This document shows positions 34,379-43,892 of a stretch of DNA of 64,000 nt, piece after piece. Both the position numbers and the translations under genes were made by a program. Within the stretch, counting starts at the first letter, position 1. Each line of letters begins with the position of its first letter. Under the pieces are notes generated by a model. That model had not been told where the DNA came from. It saw only the letters and a program-made list of their open reading frames with translations, and ran no database searches. This DNA is from an uncultured Pelagibacteraceae bacterium (GTDB lineage: Bacteria; Pseudomonadota; Alphaproteobacteria; Pelagibacterales; Pelagibacteraceae). The DNA is taken from positions 55,554-119,553 of the forward strand of contig CACGZG010000003.1 in the NCBI GenBank assembly GCA_902577525.1, in the 5' to 3' direction.

Positions 34379-35711
34379 TATTTAGAAAATATCCAATAAA
34401 TATTAAAACAGCAATTCCCATTGCCCAATTTGTAGCCATAATAGTGTAAAATATATCATCATAATCACCGCCTCTTATATTTATAACATACCATAAGCTC
34501 AAAAAAGGAAATGCTGTTAATCTTAATATACTTAAGTATAAACTATAAAGAGGCTTCTTAACTGCCTGAAATACTGCAGTAGTAATAAAAAAAACTGGAT
34601 AGATTGGTCCAATTAACGCTGCAACTTTTAAATAAATAGCCCCACTCATAACTGCCTCTTGATTGTCAGTAAATAAAGAAACAAAAAATTCTGCTCCAAA
34701 AAATATTATTATTCCAGCAATTGCCATGAAAGAAGAACCGAATAGTAAAGCCTTGATGTAAAGTTCTCTTATTCTATCATAAGCTTTAGCTCCAAAATTT
34801 TGTCCACCAATTGAAAGAACTGCTGTATTTAATCCAATCACTGGAAGTAAAAATACTTGCTCAACTCTCAATGCAGCACCATAACCAGCAGTAGCTAGAT
34901 CACCAAACTGCCCAATAAAATATAAAATATTAAATATACCTACTCCAATAAATAACATACTAAACATAACGGGAACAGCTTGTGTCGTTAATGATTTTAA
35001 ATACTCAAACTTGGGAATGAAGCATTGTAATTTTAGATATTCTTTTATCTTACAATTATTGACTTTGTAAGCTAGGTAGATTGTTCCAATTGACTGAGAA
35101 ATCACTGTTGCTATAGCAAGTCCAGCTATACCAAAACCAGGAATGAATCCATATCCCCATATAAAAAGAGGATTTAAAAAAATGTTTAGAAAAAAACTGA
35201 AGATTAGAACATTTCTATAACTTTTTGTGTCACCTTGGGCATTTAAAGTTCCATTTAATGAAATTTGTATCAATACAATAAAAGTACCATAAAAAATTAT
35301 ATCTAAATATTCTCTTGTTAAAGCTATACCTTCTGCATCAGATCCCATAACTCCCAGTAAATAATTTGAAGCATTCAAACCAAATAAAGTTACAAATATT
35401 GATACAGTTAAAGCAAAAATTAGAGATTGAGCAATATACATCGAAGCAACTCTTACTTTTTTTTCACCTATTGAATTACCAATTAAAGCATTTGTTGCTG
35501 CACCTAAACCAACACCAACAGCTATAATAGTAAAATAAATTGGAAATGATTTTGCTATGGCTCCTATTGCCTCTGCAGAAATTCTACCAGCAAACCAAGT
35601 ATCAACTAAATTATAAAAAGTCTGAAATAATGATCCAACACTTGCGGGTATAGTGACTTTTCTTAATAGTGTCCAAATTGGATCTTTAGTTAGTTTTATT
35701 GATTTCGACAA
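34341..35711 (-). CDS. MATE-family efflux transporter
   Basis: 456 residues with about 12 membrane segments in two MatE repeats. Repeat one starts TLLRKVTIPASVGSLFQTFYNLVDTWFAGR and repeat two LKSLTTQAVPVMFSMLFIGVGIFNI. Between them is GLGAATNALIGNSIGEKK, the usual MATE loop. It exports organic cations or drugs using Na+ or H+; the substrate cannot be told. It follows trhO by 8 bases in the gatC-to-nuclease run. Confidence 0.9.
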   Translation of the reverse strand: MSKSIKLTKDPIWTLLRKVTIPASVGSLFQTFYNLVDTWFAGRISAEAIGAIAKSFPIYFTIIAVGVGLGAATNALIGNSIGEKKVRVASMYIAQSLIFALTVSIFVTLFGLNASNYLLGVMGSDAEGIALTREYLDIIFYGTFIVLIQISLNGTLNAQGDTKSYRNVLIFSFFLNIFLNPLFIWGYGFIPGFGIAGLAIATVISQSIGTIYLAYKVNNCKIKEYLKLQCFIPKFEYLKSLTTQAVPVMFSMLFIGVGIFNILYFIGQFGDLATAGYGAALRVEQVFLLPVIGLNTAVLSIGGQNFGAKAYDRIRELYIKALLFGSSFMAIAGIIIFFGAEFFVSLFTDNQEAVMSGAIYLKVAALIGPIYPVFFITTAVFQAVKKPLYSLYLSILRLTAFPFLSLWYVINIRGGDYDDIFYTIMATNWAMGIAVLIFIGYFLNNVFKQNKPIFSY

Positions 35712-35719
35712 AGTTTTCC

Positions 35720-36628
35720 TTATTTAAATTCTTTTTGAAAAATATGTTTTTTTCCAGATTGCTTTGCTTTGTATATCTGACTTTGTCTCATTCTAAAACG
35801 TGATTTTTGAGTTTCTGTTAATTTATTATAGCAATTTGGACAAGAAACTCCCTCTTCATACTTATTTGATCTTTTATCTTTTAATGATATAGGCATTCTA
35901 CATCCACTACACATAGAATAAGAGCCTGACTTTAATCCATGTTTTAGACTAATTCTATTATCAAAAACAAAACACTCCCCTTTCCACAAACTGTCATTTT
36001 TCTTAATTTTATTAAGATAATTTAAAATTCCACCATTAAGTTGGTAAATATTCTTAAATCCTTTCTTCTTTAGGTAAACAGAAGTTTTTTCACAACGTAT
36101 TCCGCCGGTACAAAACATTGCTACAGGTTTATTTTTCTTTAGTTTGTTTAAATACTTAGGAAAATCTCTAAAATTATTCACATTTGGATTTACTGATCTT
36201 TTAAAAGTTCCAACCTTATATTCAAAAGGTTTTCTTGTATCAATAATGTGAGTGTCTTTATTCTTAATTAATTTATTCCAATCTTTTGGATTTAAATGAG
36301 TTTTCATGTTTCTTTCTTTAGAACTGATAATTAGATTCATTGGAACAATTTCATTTTTAATCTTAACTTTGGGTTTATGAAAAGGTTGAAATTTAGATTT
36401 AGATATATTGATGCTATCAAATTGTTTAAATGAGAATAAAAATTTCATTTTTTTGGTAGTTTTATCAATATCTTTAATACTACCAGAAATAGTGCCATTT
36501 AATCCCTCTCTAGCAATAATTATAGTTCCTCTAATTTGATTTGAAATAAGGAACTTCTGCAAAAAATCTTTATTTTTTTTTAAAGATTTTACCTTTACGA
36601 ATTTATAAAAACCAAAAACTTCAAACAT
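35720..36628 (-). CDS. trhO: tRNA uridine(34) hydroxylase TrhO (YceA-type rhodanese)
   Basis: 302 residues. An N-terminal acylphosphatase-like domain contains GTIIIAREGLNGTISGSI. The rhodanese domain starts with THIIDTRKPFEYKVGTFKRS and carries the cysteine loop MFCTGGIRCEKTSVYLKKKG. A C-terminal Cys-rich segment follows (CSGCRMPISLKDKRS, VSCPNCY). TrhO uses O2 to form 5-hydroxyuridine at the wobble base of several tRNAs. It overlaps by one base the stop of an O-methyltransferase gene that could act on that product, within an operon led by gatCAB. Confidence 0.92.
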   Translation of the reverse strand: MFEVFGFYKFVKVKSLKKNKDFLQKFLISNQIRGTIIIAREGLNGTISGSIKDIDKTTKKMKFLFSFKQFDSINISKSKFQPFHKPKVKIKNEIVPMNLIISSKERNMKTHLNPKDWNKLIKNKDTHIIDTRKPFEYKVGTFKRSVNPNVNNFRDFPKYLNKLKKNKPVAMFCTGGIRCEKTSVYLKKKGFKNIYQLNGGILNYLNKIKKNDSLWKGECFVFDNRISLKHGLKSGSYSMCSGCRMPISLKDKRSNKYEEGVSCPNCYNKLTETQKSRFRMRQSQIYKAKQSGKKHIFQKEFK

Positions 36629-37278
36629 TATAAAACCCTACAAATAGTCATTCCATCACCTAAAGGAATAATGATTTGTTCTACTCTTTTATCTTTAGAT
36701 ACAAATTTATTAAATTCTCTAATACTTGTGGTAAATTTATCATTATTTTTTTCATCAGCTACTTCGCCATGCCATAAAACGTTATCAACAACTATTAAGC
36801 CACCCTTATATAGTAGTTCTAATGATTTTTCATAATATTCCTTATAATTCATTTTATCTGCATCAATGAAGACCATATCAAATTTATTATTTTTTAATTC
36901 TTTTAAACTTTCAAGAGCAGGTTTAATTATTGTTTGAATTTTATGTTCTTGATTGGCTTTTTTAAAAAAATCTGACGCAATTTTGTTTGTCTCCTCATTT
37001 TTATCAAGAGCAATTAATTTTCCATCATCAGGTAAAGCGAGTGAAATTGTGAGAGCACTCAGTCCCGTAAAAGTTCCAATTTCAAGAACTTTTTTTATAT
37101 TTGAAACTTTAATAATTAGGTGAAGAAAATGACATTGAGTGGGATCAATCTGCATTCTTTTGATATCACCTAAAGTTTTGTTATAATCGATTATCTCTTT
37201 TTGAACAGGATGTAAATTTAATCCAAAATCATTTATATAATTTTGTAACTTTTCTGTAATATCAAGGTTTGCACCCAT
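36628..37278 (-). CDS. SAM-dependent O-methyltransferase, caffeoyl-CoA OMT family (possible TrmR-like tRNA methyltransferase)
   Basis: 216 residues of the Methyltransf_3 family (COG4122 type). The SAM site is KVLEIGTFTGLSALTIS with the acidic LIALDKNEE; the metal-binding pair is in FDMVFIDADKMNYKEYYE and IVVDNVLWHGEV. The family includes small-molecule catechol-type methyltransferases and bacterial TrmR, which methylates 5-hydroxyuridine in tRNA to 5-methoxyuridine. The tight linkage to trhO and gatCAB favours a tRNA role, but sequence alone does not decide it. One base separates it from gatB upstream. Confidence 0.85.
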   Translation of the reverse strand: MGANLDITEKLQNYINDFGLNLHPVQKEIIDYNKTLGDIKRMQIDPTQCHFLHLIIKVSNIKKVLEIGTFTGLSALTISLALPDDGKLIALDKNEETNKIASDFFKKANQEHKIQTIIKPALESLKELKNNKFDMVFIDADKMNYKEYYEKSLELLYKGGLIVVDNVLWHGEVADEKNNDKFTTSIREFNKFVSKDKRVEQIIIPLGDGMTICRVL

Positions 37279-37279
37279 T

Positions 37280-38767
37280 CTACTGAAGTTTTTTCTTTAA
37301 AATCTCATTTATTAATTGGGGATTGGCTTTACCACCAGAAGCTTTCATTGCTTGACCAACAAAGAAACCAAATAATTTTTCCTTACCTTGCTTATATTCA
37401 ATTGCTTTTTCTCTATTATCATTAATTATTTTATCAATTAAAGCCTCTATCGCTTTAGGATCACTTTGTTGTTTAAGTCCTTTTTCTTCAACTATTTTTT
37501 GAGGATCTTTATCCCCATCCAACATAAATTCAAATACAGTCTTTGCTATTTTTCCTGAAATTGTACCATTCTTTATTAAGTTAACTAATATAGCTAAATT
37601 TTTTGCACTTACTGGGCTTTGAGAAATTTCTAAATTTTTATTATTTAAAACTGCAAATAATTCACCTGTAATCCAGTTAACTGCTAATTTTATATCTTTG
37701 TTCTTACCCATCTTAGCTACAACTTCCTCAAAATATTTTGCTATATCGATATCTGAAACTAAAATTGTTGCCTCATATGGCGTTAACTTAAATTCATCAA
37801 TAAATCTTTTTTTTTTATCATCTGGCAATTCTGGAATATTATTTTCAAGTTCTTTAACAAATTCATCAGAAACTTCTAAAGGTAATAAATCAGGATCTGG
37901 GAAATACCTATAATCATGAGCATCTTCTTTTGATCTCATTGATCTTGTTTCATTTTTTTTAGTATCAAATAGTCTTGTCTCTTGATCAATTAATTTACCT
38001 TCCTCAATTAAGTCAACCTGTCTATTTGCTTCATATTCAATAGCCATTTGCATAAATTTGATTGAATTTACATTTTTAATTTCACACCTTGTTCCAAATT
38101 CCTTTGAACCTTTTGCTCTAACAGAAACATTGACATCAGCTCTAAGTGATCCCTCTTGCATATTGCCATCACATGTACCTAAATATCTCATTATTGATCT
38201 TAATTTTTTTATATATGCACTTACTTCATCAGGGGATCTAAGGTCTGGTTTGCTTACAATTTCCATTAAAGCCACCCCTGATCTATTAAGATCTACGAAA
38301 GTATTTTGAGGATCAAGATCATGAATACTTTTTCCTGCATCTTGTTCTAAATGTAACCTTTCAATACCAACCTCTTTTTGTCCATTAGGCAAGTCTAGGA
38401 TGACTTTACCTTCACCTACTATAGGATCCTTAAATTGAGAAATCTGATATCCTTGAGGTAAATCTGCATAAAAATAATTTTTTCTATCAAATACTGAACG
38501 TTTATTAATTTTTGCATTAAGACCAATGCCAGTTTTAATTGCTTGTTTCACACAAAATTCATTGATTACAGGTAACATTCCTGGAAATGCAGCATCAACT
38601 AAACTTACTTGTGTATTTGGCTCAGCTCCAAACTTAGTAGCTGATGTAGAAAAAAGTTTTGACTCAGATAACACTTGAGCATGAACTTCTAAACCAATTA
38701 CAACTTCATATTGATTATCTTTTCGATTTATTAAATATTCTGAACTATTTTTGCTCATTTGATCCAC
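37280..38767 (-). CDS. gatB: Asp/Glu-tRNA amidotransferase subunit B
   Basis: 495 residues, full length. GatB_N has [70 protein letters not shown] and [12 protein letters not shown]. The C-terminal YqeY-like tail ([27 protein letters not shown]) binds the tRNA. It phosphorylates the misacylated Glu-tRNA(Gln) or Asp-tRNA(Asn) before amidation. It overlaps gatA by 13 bases. Confidence 0.97.
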   Translation of the reverse strand: MDQMSKNSSEYLINRKDNQYEVVIGLEVHAQVLSESKLFSTSATKFGAEPNTQVSLVDAAFPGMLPVINEFCVKQAIKTGIGLNAKINKRSVFDRKNYFYADLPQGYQISQFKDPIVGEGKVILDLPNGQKEVGIERLHLEQDAGKSIHDLDPQNTFVDLNRSGVALMEIVSKPDLRSPDEVSAYIKKLRSIMRYLGTCDGNMQEGSLRADVNVSVRAKGSKEFGTRCEIKNVNSIKFMQMAIEYEANRQVDLIEEGKLIDQETRLFDTKKNETRSMRSKEDAHDYRYFPDPDLLPLEVSDEFVKELENNIPELPDDKKKRFIDEFKLTPYEATILVSDIDIAKYFEEVVAKMGKNKDIKLAVNWITGELFAVLNNKNLEISQSPVSAKNLAILVNLIKNGTISGKIAKTVFEFMLDGDKDPQKIVEEKGLKQQSDPKAIEALIDKIINDNREKAIEYKQGKEKLFGFFVGQAMKASGGKANPQLINEILKKKLQ

Positions 38768-40212
38768 CAGTCAGTAATTTTATTCTTAAAATCTATCTTT
38801 TCCTCCATAGCATATGCTATATTTAATATATTTTGTTCATCGAAAGCTTTACCAATAATTTGTAAACCTAAAGGATATCCTTTTGAGTCATGACCTGCTG
38901 GAATTGATATTCCTGGCAGTCCTGCTAAATTAACTGGAACTGTAAATATATCATTAAGATACATTGAAACTGGATCATTTGTTTTTTCACCTATCTTGAA
39001 TGCCGAACTAGGAGTAGACGGAGTTAAAATTGCGTCAACTTTTTTATATGCCTCATCAAAATCATTTTTAATAAGTTTTCTTACTTTTTGAGCTTTTAAA
39101 TAATATGCATCATAATAACCAGACGATAAAACATAAGTACCAATCATAATTCTTCTTTGAACTTCAGCACCGAAACCTTCTGATCTTGTCTTTTCATACA
39201 TGTCAATTAGATTTTCACCTTGAGCTCTAAATCCGTACTTAACACCATCATATCTTGCTAAGTTCGAAGATGCTTCAGCAGGAGCAACAATATAATAAGT
39301 TGGTAAAGCATAACTGGTATGAGGGAGTGAAATATCTATAGTTTCAGCTCCACATTCTTTAACATACTGAATTCCTTTTAGCCAAAGATCCTCAATCTCT
39401 TTTGGCATCCCATCAACTCTATATTCTTTTGGAATCCCAATTTTTTTTCCTTTTATATTGTTTGTAAGTTCTTTGCTGTATTGATTTCGTTTAAAATCTA
39501 TTGAGGTAGAGTCTTTTGAGTCATAAGTGCTAATTATTTCTTGCAACAAAGCACAATCTTTAACATTTTGTGCCATTGGTCCTGCTTGGTCTAAAGATGA
39601 AGCGAAAGCAACAATTCCATAACGTGAACAACTTCCATATGTTGGTTTTAAACCTACAGTTCCTGTGAATGAAGCTGGTTGTCTAATTGATCCTCCAGTG
39701 TCTGTACCTATTGTAATTGGAGTTAATTGTCCAGCCACTGCTGAAGCAGATCCACCAGATGAACCACCTGGTACTAGGTCTTTATCAATTGGATTTTGCA
39801 CATTTCCAAAAAAACTAGTCTCATTTGATGAGCCCATTGCAAATTCATCACAATTTAATTTACCTAAAAGAATTGCACCTTCTTTCCAAATATTTTCAGT
39901 TACTGTTGACTCGTATGTAGGTATAAAATTATTTAGAATTTTACTACCAGCAGTTGTTTTAACATCTTTTGTACAAAATAAATCTTTAACTGCCATTGGT
40001 ATACCTGGCAATTTTAAATCTAAATTAGGTTTTTGATCAAATTTTTTTGCTTTGTCTAAAGCCGATGTAAAATCCTCAGTAATATATGCATTCAATTCTT
40101 TAGACTTTTTAGATCTGTCAATAAATGCTTTAGTTACATCAGTTGATGATAGCTTTTTATTTTTAATGTTTTCAACTAATTCTGTTAAAGATTGTTTTGT
40201 TATATCTGACAT
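38755..40212 (-). CDS. gatA: Asp/Glu-tRNA amidotransferase subunit A
   Basis: 485 residues of the amidase-signature family. The catalytic Lys lies in [20 protein letters not shown] and the Ser-cisSer pair in [19 protein letters not shown], followed by [22 protein letters not shown]. It liberates ammonia from glutamine for the GatB site. It begins one base into the gatC stop. The gatC-A-B order and overlaps indicate a single translationally coupled unit. Confidence 0.97.
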   Translation of the reverse strand: MSDITKQSLTELVENIKNKKLSSTDVTKAFIDRSKKSKELNAYITEDFTSALDKAKKFDQKPNLDLKLPGIPMAVKDLFCTKDVKTTAGSKILNNFIPTYESTVTENIWKEGAILLGKLNCDEFAMGSSNETSFFGNVQNPIDKDLVPGGSSGGSASAVAGQLTPITIGTDTGGSIRQPASFTGTVGLKPTYGSCSRYGIVAFASSLDQAGPMAQNVKDCALLQEIISTYDSKDSTSIDFKRNQYSKELTNNIKGKKIGIPKEYRVDGMPKEIEDLWLKGIQYVKECGAETIDISLPHTSYALPTYYIVAPAEASSNLARYDGVKYGFRAQGENLIDMYEKTRSEGFGAEVQRRIMIGTYVLSSGYYDAYYLKAQKVRKLIKNDFDEAYKKVDAILTPSTPSSAFKIGEKTNDPVSMYLNDIFTVPVNLAGLPGISIPAGHDSKGYPLGLQIIGKAFDEQNILNIAYAMEEKIDFKNKITDWWIK

Positions 40213-40499
40213 TACTCTATTACCTTTGGTACAACAAAATAATCTTCATTATCTTGAGGTGAATTTTTGATAATTTGTTCTCTGATATTCTTACTTTTAA
40301 CCTCGTCAGATCTTAATTTTAACGTTGTTTCAGCAACTGAGGTTAATGGCTCAACATTATCTGTTTTTAATTCATTTAGTTTTTCAATAAAATCAAAAAT
40401 TGAATTTAAATCACCAGCTAATTTTTCAGCTCTTTTTTCATCGACTGAAATTCTTGATAATTTAGAGATATGTTTTATTGTTTTAAGATCTATACTCAT
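40212..40499 (-). CDS. gatC: Asp/Glu-tRNA amidotransferase subunit C
   Basis: 95 residues: DLKTIKHISKLSRISVDEKR at the N-terminus, KLAGDLNSIFDFIEKLNEL in the middle and DNVEPLTSVAETTLKLRSDEV after it, all typical of GatC. It stabilises GatA. First gene of the minus-strand run to the nuclease at 33851 and divergent from ruvX with 50 bases between starts. Confidence 0.96.
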   Translation of the reverse strand: MSIDLKTIKHISKLSRISVDEKRAEKLAGDLNSIFDFIEKLNELKTDNVEPLTSVAETTLKLRSDEVKSKNIREQIIKNSPQDNEDYFVVPKVIE

Positions 40500-40549
40500 A
40501 TGCTATTTAAATATGACGCAAACTAGCACTTAAGTTTAAAATATACAAT

Positions 40550-41005
40550 ATGATCACTTTAGAAGAATTTAAAAAAAAACACTCAGATAAGTGTAGATTG
40601 ATAGGTTTGGACCTTGGTTCTAAAAGAATCGGTGTATCTATTTGTGATGAAAAACAATTAATTGCTATTCCTTTAAAAACAATAAACAGAAATTCTCTAA
40701 ATGAATTAATTTTAGAGCTTAAAACAATTATCAATGAAAATGATATTAAAGGTATCGTAATTGGAAATCCTCTTAATATGGATGGCTCATCAGGCAGATC
40801 TGCACAATCTGTGAAGGATACCTCACAAAGAATCGAGGAAAACATTAGTATTCCTATTTGCTTATGGGATGAAAGATTATCAACAGTCGGTGCCTTTAAC
40901 CTATCTAGTCAATTAGATATCAATGTTAGTAAAAGAGAAAAGAGAATCGATGAAAATGCTGCTGCATTTATATTACAAGGTGCGATAGATTTCTTAAATA
41001 ATTAA
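40550..41005 (+). CDS. ruvX: Putative pre-16S rRNA nuclease / Holliday junction resolvase-like YqgF
   Basis: 151 residues with the RNase H-like YqgF fold. Motifs: LIGLDLGSKRIGVSICDEKQ (first Asp), GIVIGNPLNMDGSSGRSAQ, LWDERLST (Glu) and IDENAAAFILQGAIDFL (last Asp). It is thought to trim the 5' end of 16S rRNA. The ruvX-gatC divergent arrangement beside pyrB is a usual alphaproteobacterial layout. Confidence 0.94.
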   Translation: MITLEEFKKKHSDKCRLIGLDLGSKRIGVSICDEKQLIAIPLKTINRNSLNELILELKTIINENDIKGIVIGNPLNMDGSSGRSAQSVKDTSQRIEENISIPICLWDERLSTVGAFNLSSQLDINVSKREKRIDENAAAFILQGAIDFLNN

Positions 41006-41008
41006 TAC

Positions 41009-41037
41009 TTGCTATTGTAGACGTTTATAGTTATAGA
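41009..41037 (+). promoter_or_regulatory. Candidate promoter for pyrB
   Basis: TTGCTA, 17-base spacer, TATAGA, ending 10 bases before the pyrB ATG at 41048. It would give a very short leader with no room for a pyrimidine attenuator. It includes the TTG at 41039 within the transcribed start area, which supports the ATG start. Confidence 0.3.
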
Positions 41038-41047
41038 GTTGGTTTTA

Positions 41048-41989
41048 ATGGCAATTAAAACAAATAAAGCTATTAAAATTTCTCAAAAACATTTGTTAGG
41101 TATACAAGATTTATCAATCAATGACGTAAATCTGATACTAGATGAAGCTCACACTTTTATTAAAGTAAACCAAAGTAAAAATAAAAAAATTGATGTTTTA
41201 AGAGGTAAAACTCAAATTAATTTATTTTTTGAACCCTCTACAAGAACTCAGAGTTCATTTGAATTAGCTGGTAAAAGACTTGGAGCAGATGTTATGTCTA
41301 TGAATATAAGTAACTCTGCAATCAAAAAAGGTGAAACGTTGATTGATACAGCAATGACTCTAAATGCAATGCACCCTGACATTATTGTGATCAGACATCA
41401 AGACTCTGGGGCATGTAACCTTCTCTCTCAAAAAGTTAATTGTGCTGTTTTAAATGCTGGTGATGGAAGAAGAGAACACCCAACTCAAGCTTTATTGGAT
41501 GCTTTAACGATCATAACTAGAAAAAATAAAATAGAAGGATTAAAAATTACAATTTGTGGAGATATACTTCATTCAAGAGTTGCTAGATCAAATATATATT
41601 TACTTAATATGTTAGGTGCTGAAGTAAATATTGTTGCACCAACAAATCTTATGCCAAAAGAAATTGAAAAATTTGGTGTAAATACTTTTACTGACATGAA
41701 AAAAGGATTGAAAGACTGTGATATAGTTATGATGCTAAGATTACAAAATGAAAGAATGACTAGTTCATATCTTTCATCAAACAGAGAATATTACGAATAT
41801 TATGGATTGACTCCAGATAAATTGGAACATGCAAAACCTGATGCTTTAATAATGCATCCTGGACCTATGAATAGAGGTATAGAAATAGATACGATGTTAG
41901 CAGATGATATAAACAAAAGCGTAATTAAAGAGCAAGTTGAGTTAGGTGTAGCTGTAAGGATGGCTTGTTTGAAGATATTTTGCACATAA
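41048..41989 (+). CDS. pyrB: Aspartate carbamoyltransferase catalytic subunit
   Basis: I use the ATG at 41048 (313 residues); the track begins at a TTG nine bases earlier. Motifs: [20 protein letters not shown] (carbamoyl-phosphate site), [28 protein letters not shown] and [11 protein letters not shown]. It commits carbamoyl phosphate and aspartate to pyrimidine synthesis. No pyrI regulatory chain is present. The next gene, a non-catalytic PyrC homologue, begins right after the stop, which suggests the class of ATCase that assembles with a dihydroorotase-like partner. Confidence 0.96.
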   Translation: MAIKTNKAIKISQKHLLGIQDLSINDVNLILDEAHTFIKVNQSKNKKIDVLRGKTQINLFFEPSTRTQSSFELAGKRLGADVMSMNISNSAIKKGETLIDTAMTLNAMHPDIIVIRHQDSGACNLLSQKVNCAVLNAGDGRREHPTQALLDALTIITRKNKIEGLKITICGDILHSRVARSNIYLLNMLGAEVNIVAPTNLMPKEIEKFGVNTFTDMKKGLKDCDIVMMLRLQNERMTSSYLSSNREYYEYYGLTPDKLEHAKPDALIMHPGPMNRGIEIDTMLADDINKSVIKEQVELGVAVRMACLKIFCT

Positions 41990-43276
41990 ATGAAAAAACA
42001 ATACTTTATAAACGCAAACATAATTGATCCTCATAATTCAATAAATGAAATTGGAGGTTTAATTATTAATGAAGATGGTAAAATTGAAGCTGTAGGAAAA
42101 AAAGTTAACATAAACAATCTGCCTAGCAGAGAAAAACCTATTGATTTAAAAGGTAAATATATTTTTCCCGGTTTAGTAGATATGAGAGTTTTTGTTGGTG
42201 AACCTGGCTATGAGTATAAAGAAAATTTTAGAACTTTGAGTAATGCAGCACTATCTGGAGGAGTTACCTCTGTGGTTACAATGCCAAATACAGATCCAAT
42301 AATTGACAATGTATCTATAGTTGATTTCTTAAAAAGAAGAGGAAGAGACAAATCAAAAATAAATATCTTTCCATGTGCTTCGCTAACAAAAAATATTGAA
42401 GGTACTAATATGACAGAATTTGGTCTTTTACAAACTAAAGGAATAATTGCTTTTACAGATGGAATTAAGACAATTCAAAATCCTAGATTAATGTCAAGAA
42501 TAATGAACTCTGCTAAAGATCTGGGATGTCTAATAATGCAACATGCAGAAGACTACGAACTCGCAAAGAATGGTATGATCAACTCTGGAATTATAGCCTC
42601 AAAATTAGGGTTATCTGGTATACCAGAAATTGCAGAAAGAATTTTAATTGAGAGAGATTTAACATTATTAGAAAAAGTTAAATGTAGATATCATATATCT
42701 CAATTATCCTCACAAAAATCAATAGAGGTAATAAAAAACAGAAAGGAAATTGTTAAATTTACTTCAGGAGTTTCAATTAATAACCTTTCATTAAATGAAA
42801 ATGATATTGGTGATTTTAGAACTTTTTTGAAGTTGTCACCTCCATTAAGAAGAGAAGAAGATAGATTGTCTTTGGTTCAAGGATTAAAAGATGGTTTAAT
42901 TGATGTTATTGTTTCAGATCACAAACCTGAAGATGAAGAGTCAAAAAGATTGACATTTGCTCAAGCTGCTACAGGTGCTTCAGGAATAGAGACGCTCCTA
43001 TCTTTAAGTTTGGAATTGTATCACAATGGATCTCTTAAACTTGAAACTATTATCAAGGCACTTACTTCAAATCCAGCTAAAATACTAAAAATAGATAAAG
43101 GAAATCTATCTATAGGAAATGATGCTGATCTATGTATAGTCGACATAGATAAACCTTGGATTGTAAAAAAAGATAAACTAATTTCTAAATCAAAAAATAC
43201 ATCAATTGAAGATAAAAAACTACAGGGAAGAGTTACAAATACATTTGTAAAAGGTAAAGAATTATTTAAGCTATAG
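41990..43276 (+). CDS. pyrX: Dihydroorotase-like protein without metal-binding HxH (PyrC'/PyrX)
   Basis: 428 residues with the full amidohydrolase barrel and flanking beta domains. At the strand where active dihydroorotase has DxHxH, this protein reads FPGLVDMRVFVGEPGYEY: both His are replaced (Arg, Phe). Later sites are also altered (ISQLSSQKS, VIVSDHKPEDEE). This matches the alphaproteobacterial PyrC' form placed after pyrB; in Pseudomonas an inactive homologue is needed to assemble the pyrB-encoded ATCase. A catalytic PyrC must be elsewhere if the pathway is complete. ATG directly follows the pyrB TAA. Confidence 0.88.
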   Translation: MKKQYFINANIIDPHNSINEIGGLIINEDGKIEAVGKKVNINNLPSREKPIDLKGKYIFPGLVDMRVFVGEPGYEYKENFRTLSNAALSGGVTSVVTMPNTDPIIDNVSIVDFLKRRGRDKSKINIFPCASLTKNIEGTNMTEFGLLQTKGIIAFTDGIKTIQNPRLMSRIMNSAKDLGCLIMQHAEDYELAKNGMINSGIIASKLGLSGIPEIAERILIERDLTLLEKVKCRYHISQLSSQKSIEVIKNRKEIVKFTSGVSINNLSLNENDIGDFRTFLKLSPPLRREEDRLSLVQGLKDGLIDVIVSDHKPEDEESKRLTFAQAATGASGIETLLSLSLELYHNGSLKLETIIKALTSNPAKILKIDKGNLSIGNDADLCIVDIDKPWIVKKDKLISKSKNTSIEDKKLQGRVTNTFVKGKELFKL

Positions 43277-43277
43277 T

Positions 43278-43856
43278 ATGGATACTTTTTTGATAGGTCT
43301 AATTTCCTACATTATGGGTTCAATACCTTTTGGTTTTATTCTCACAAAAATATTTCTTAAAAAAGATATAAGAGAAATTGGTTCAGGTAATATCGGAGCT
43401 ACTAATGCTCTTAGAACTGGAAATAAAGCTGTTGGATATTTAACATTAATCTTGGATATTTTAAAAGCAATAGTTCCAGTAATTTATGTAAAATTTTTTT
43501 ATCAAGATTTCTTATACGTTGCATCTTTATGTGCTTTCTTAGGTCATGTATTTCCAATTTGGCTAAAGTTTAAAGGTGGAAAAGGTGTTGCTACATATCT
43601 TGGAATTTTGTTTGCAATTAATTTTTATTTTGGAATTATTTTTATCATATCTTGGTTTGTTACTTTTTTTATTTCAAAATATTCTTCTCTTTCATCGTTA
43701 ATAGGTTCAGCCTCTATACCAATTTATTTATTAATTTTAACTCAATTTGATCAGGTGATATTTTTTACAATCATGTTTGTCCTGATATTTTTTACCCATA
43801 GAGAAAATATTAAAAGATTGAAAAATAAAGAAGAAACTAAGACAAAAATTTATTAA
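43278..43856 (+). CDS. plsY: Acyl-phosphate:glycerol-3-phosphate acyltransferase PlsY
   Basis: 192 residues, about five membrane segments. The three PlsY motifs are visible: MGSIPFGFILTKIF, IGSGNIGATNALRTGN, and FLGHVFPIWLKFKGGKGVAT. It transfers the acyl group from the PlsX product to glycerol-3-phosphate, the first step of phospholipid synthesis. It starts one base after pyrX. The dprA gene that often follows plsY is not present. Confidence 0.95.
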   Translation: MDTFLIGLISYIMGSIPFGFILTKIFLKKDIREIGSGNIGATNALRTGNKAVGYLTLILDILKAIVPVIYVKFFYQDFLYVASLCAFLGHVFPIWLKFKGGKGVATYLGILFAINFYFGIIFIISWFVTFFISKYSSLSSLIGSASIPIYLLILTQFDQVIFFTIMFVLIFFTHRENIKRLKNKEETKTKIY

Positions 43857-43857
43857 A

Positions 43858-43885
43858 TTGACTATCTAAGTCTTTTGAGTAGTTT
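43858..43885 (+). promoter_or_regulatory. Possible promoter for topA
   Basis: TTGACT (43858-43863), 16-base spacer, TAGTTT (43880-43885) in the 36-base gap before topA. The -35 is good and the -10 poor. Topoisomerase I promoters are often supercoiling-sensitive, but nothing here shows that. Confidence 0.25.
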
Positions 43886-43892
43886 GTAGTTT

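Noticed and set aside
39665-40036. 123-residue plus-strand ORF inside gatA
   Set aside because: Antisense shadow of the highly conserved amidase domain; no recognisable domain of its own.
40507-40845. 112-residue minus-strand ORF over ruvX
   Set aside because: Antisense to the conserved YqgF motifs and overlapping the gatC/ruvX promoter region.
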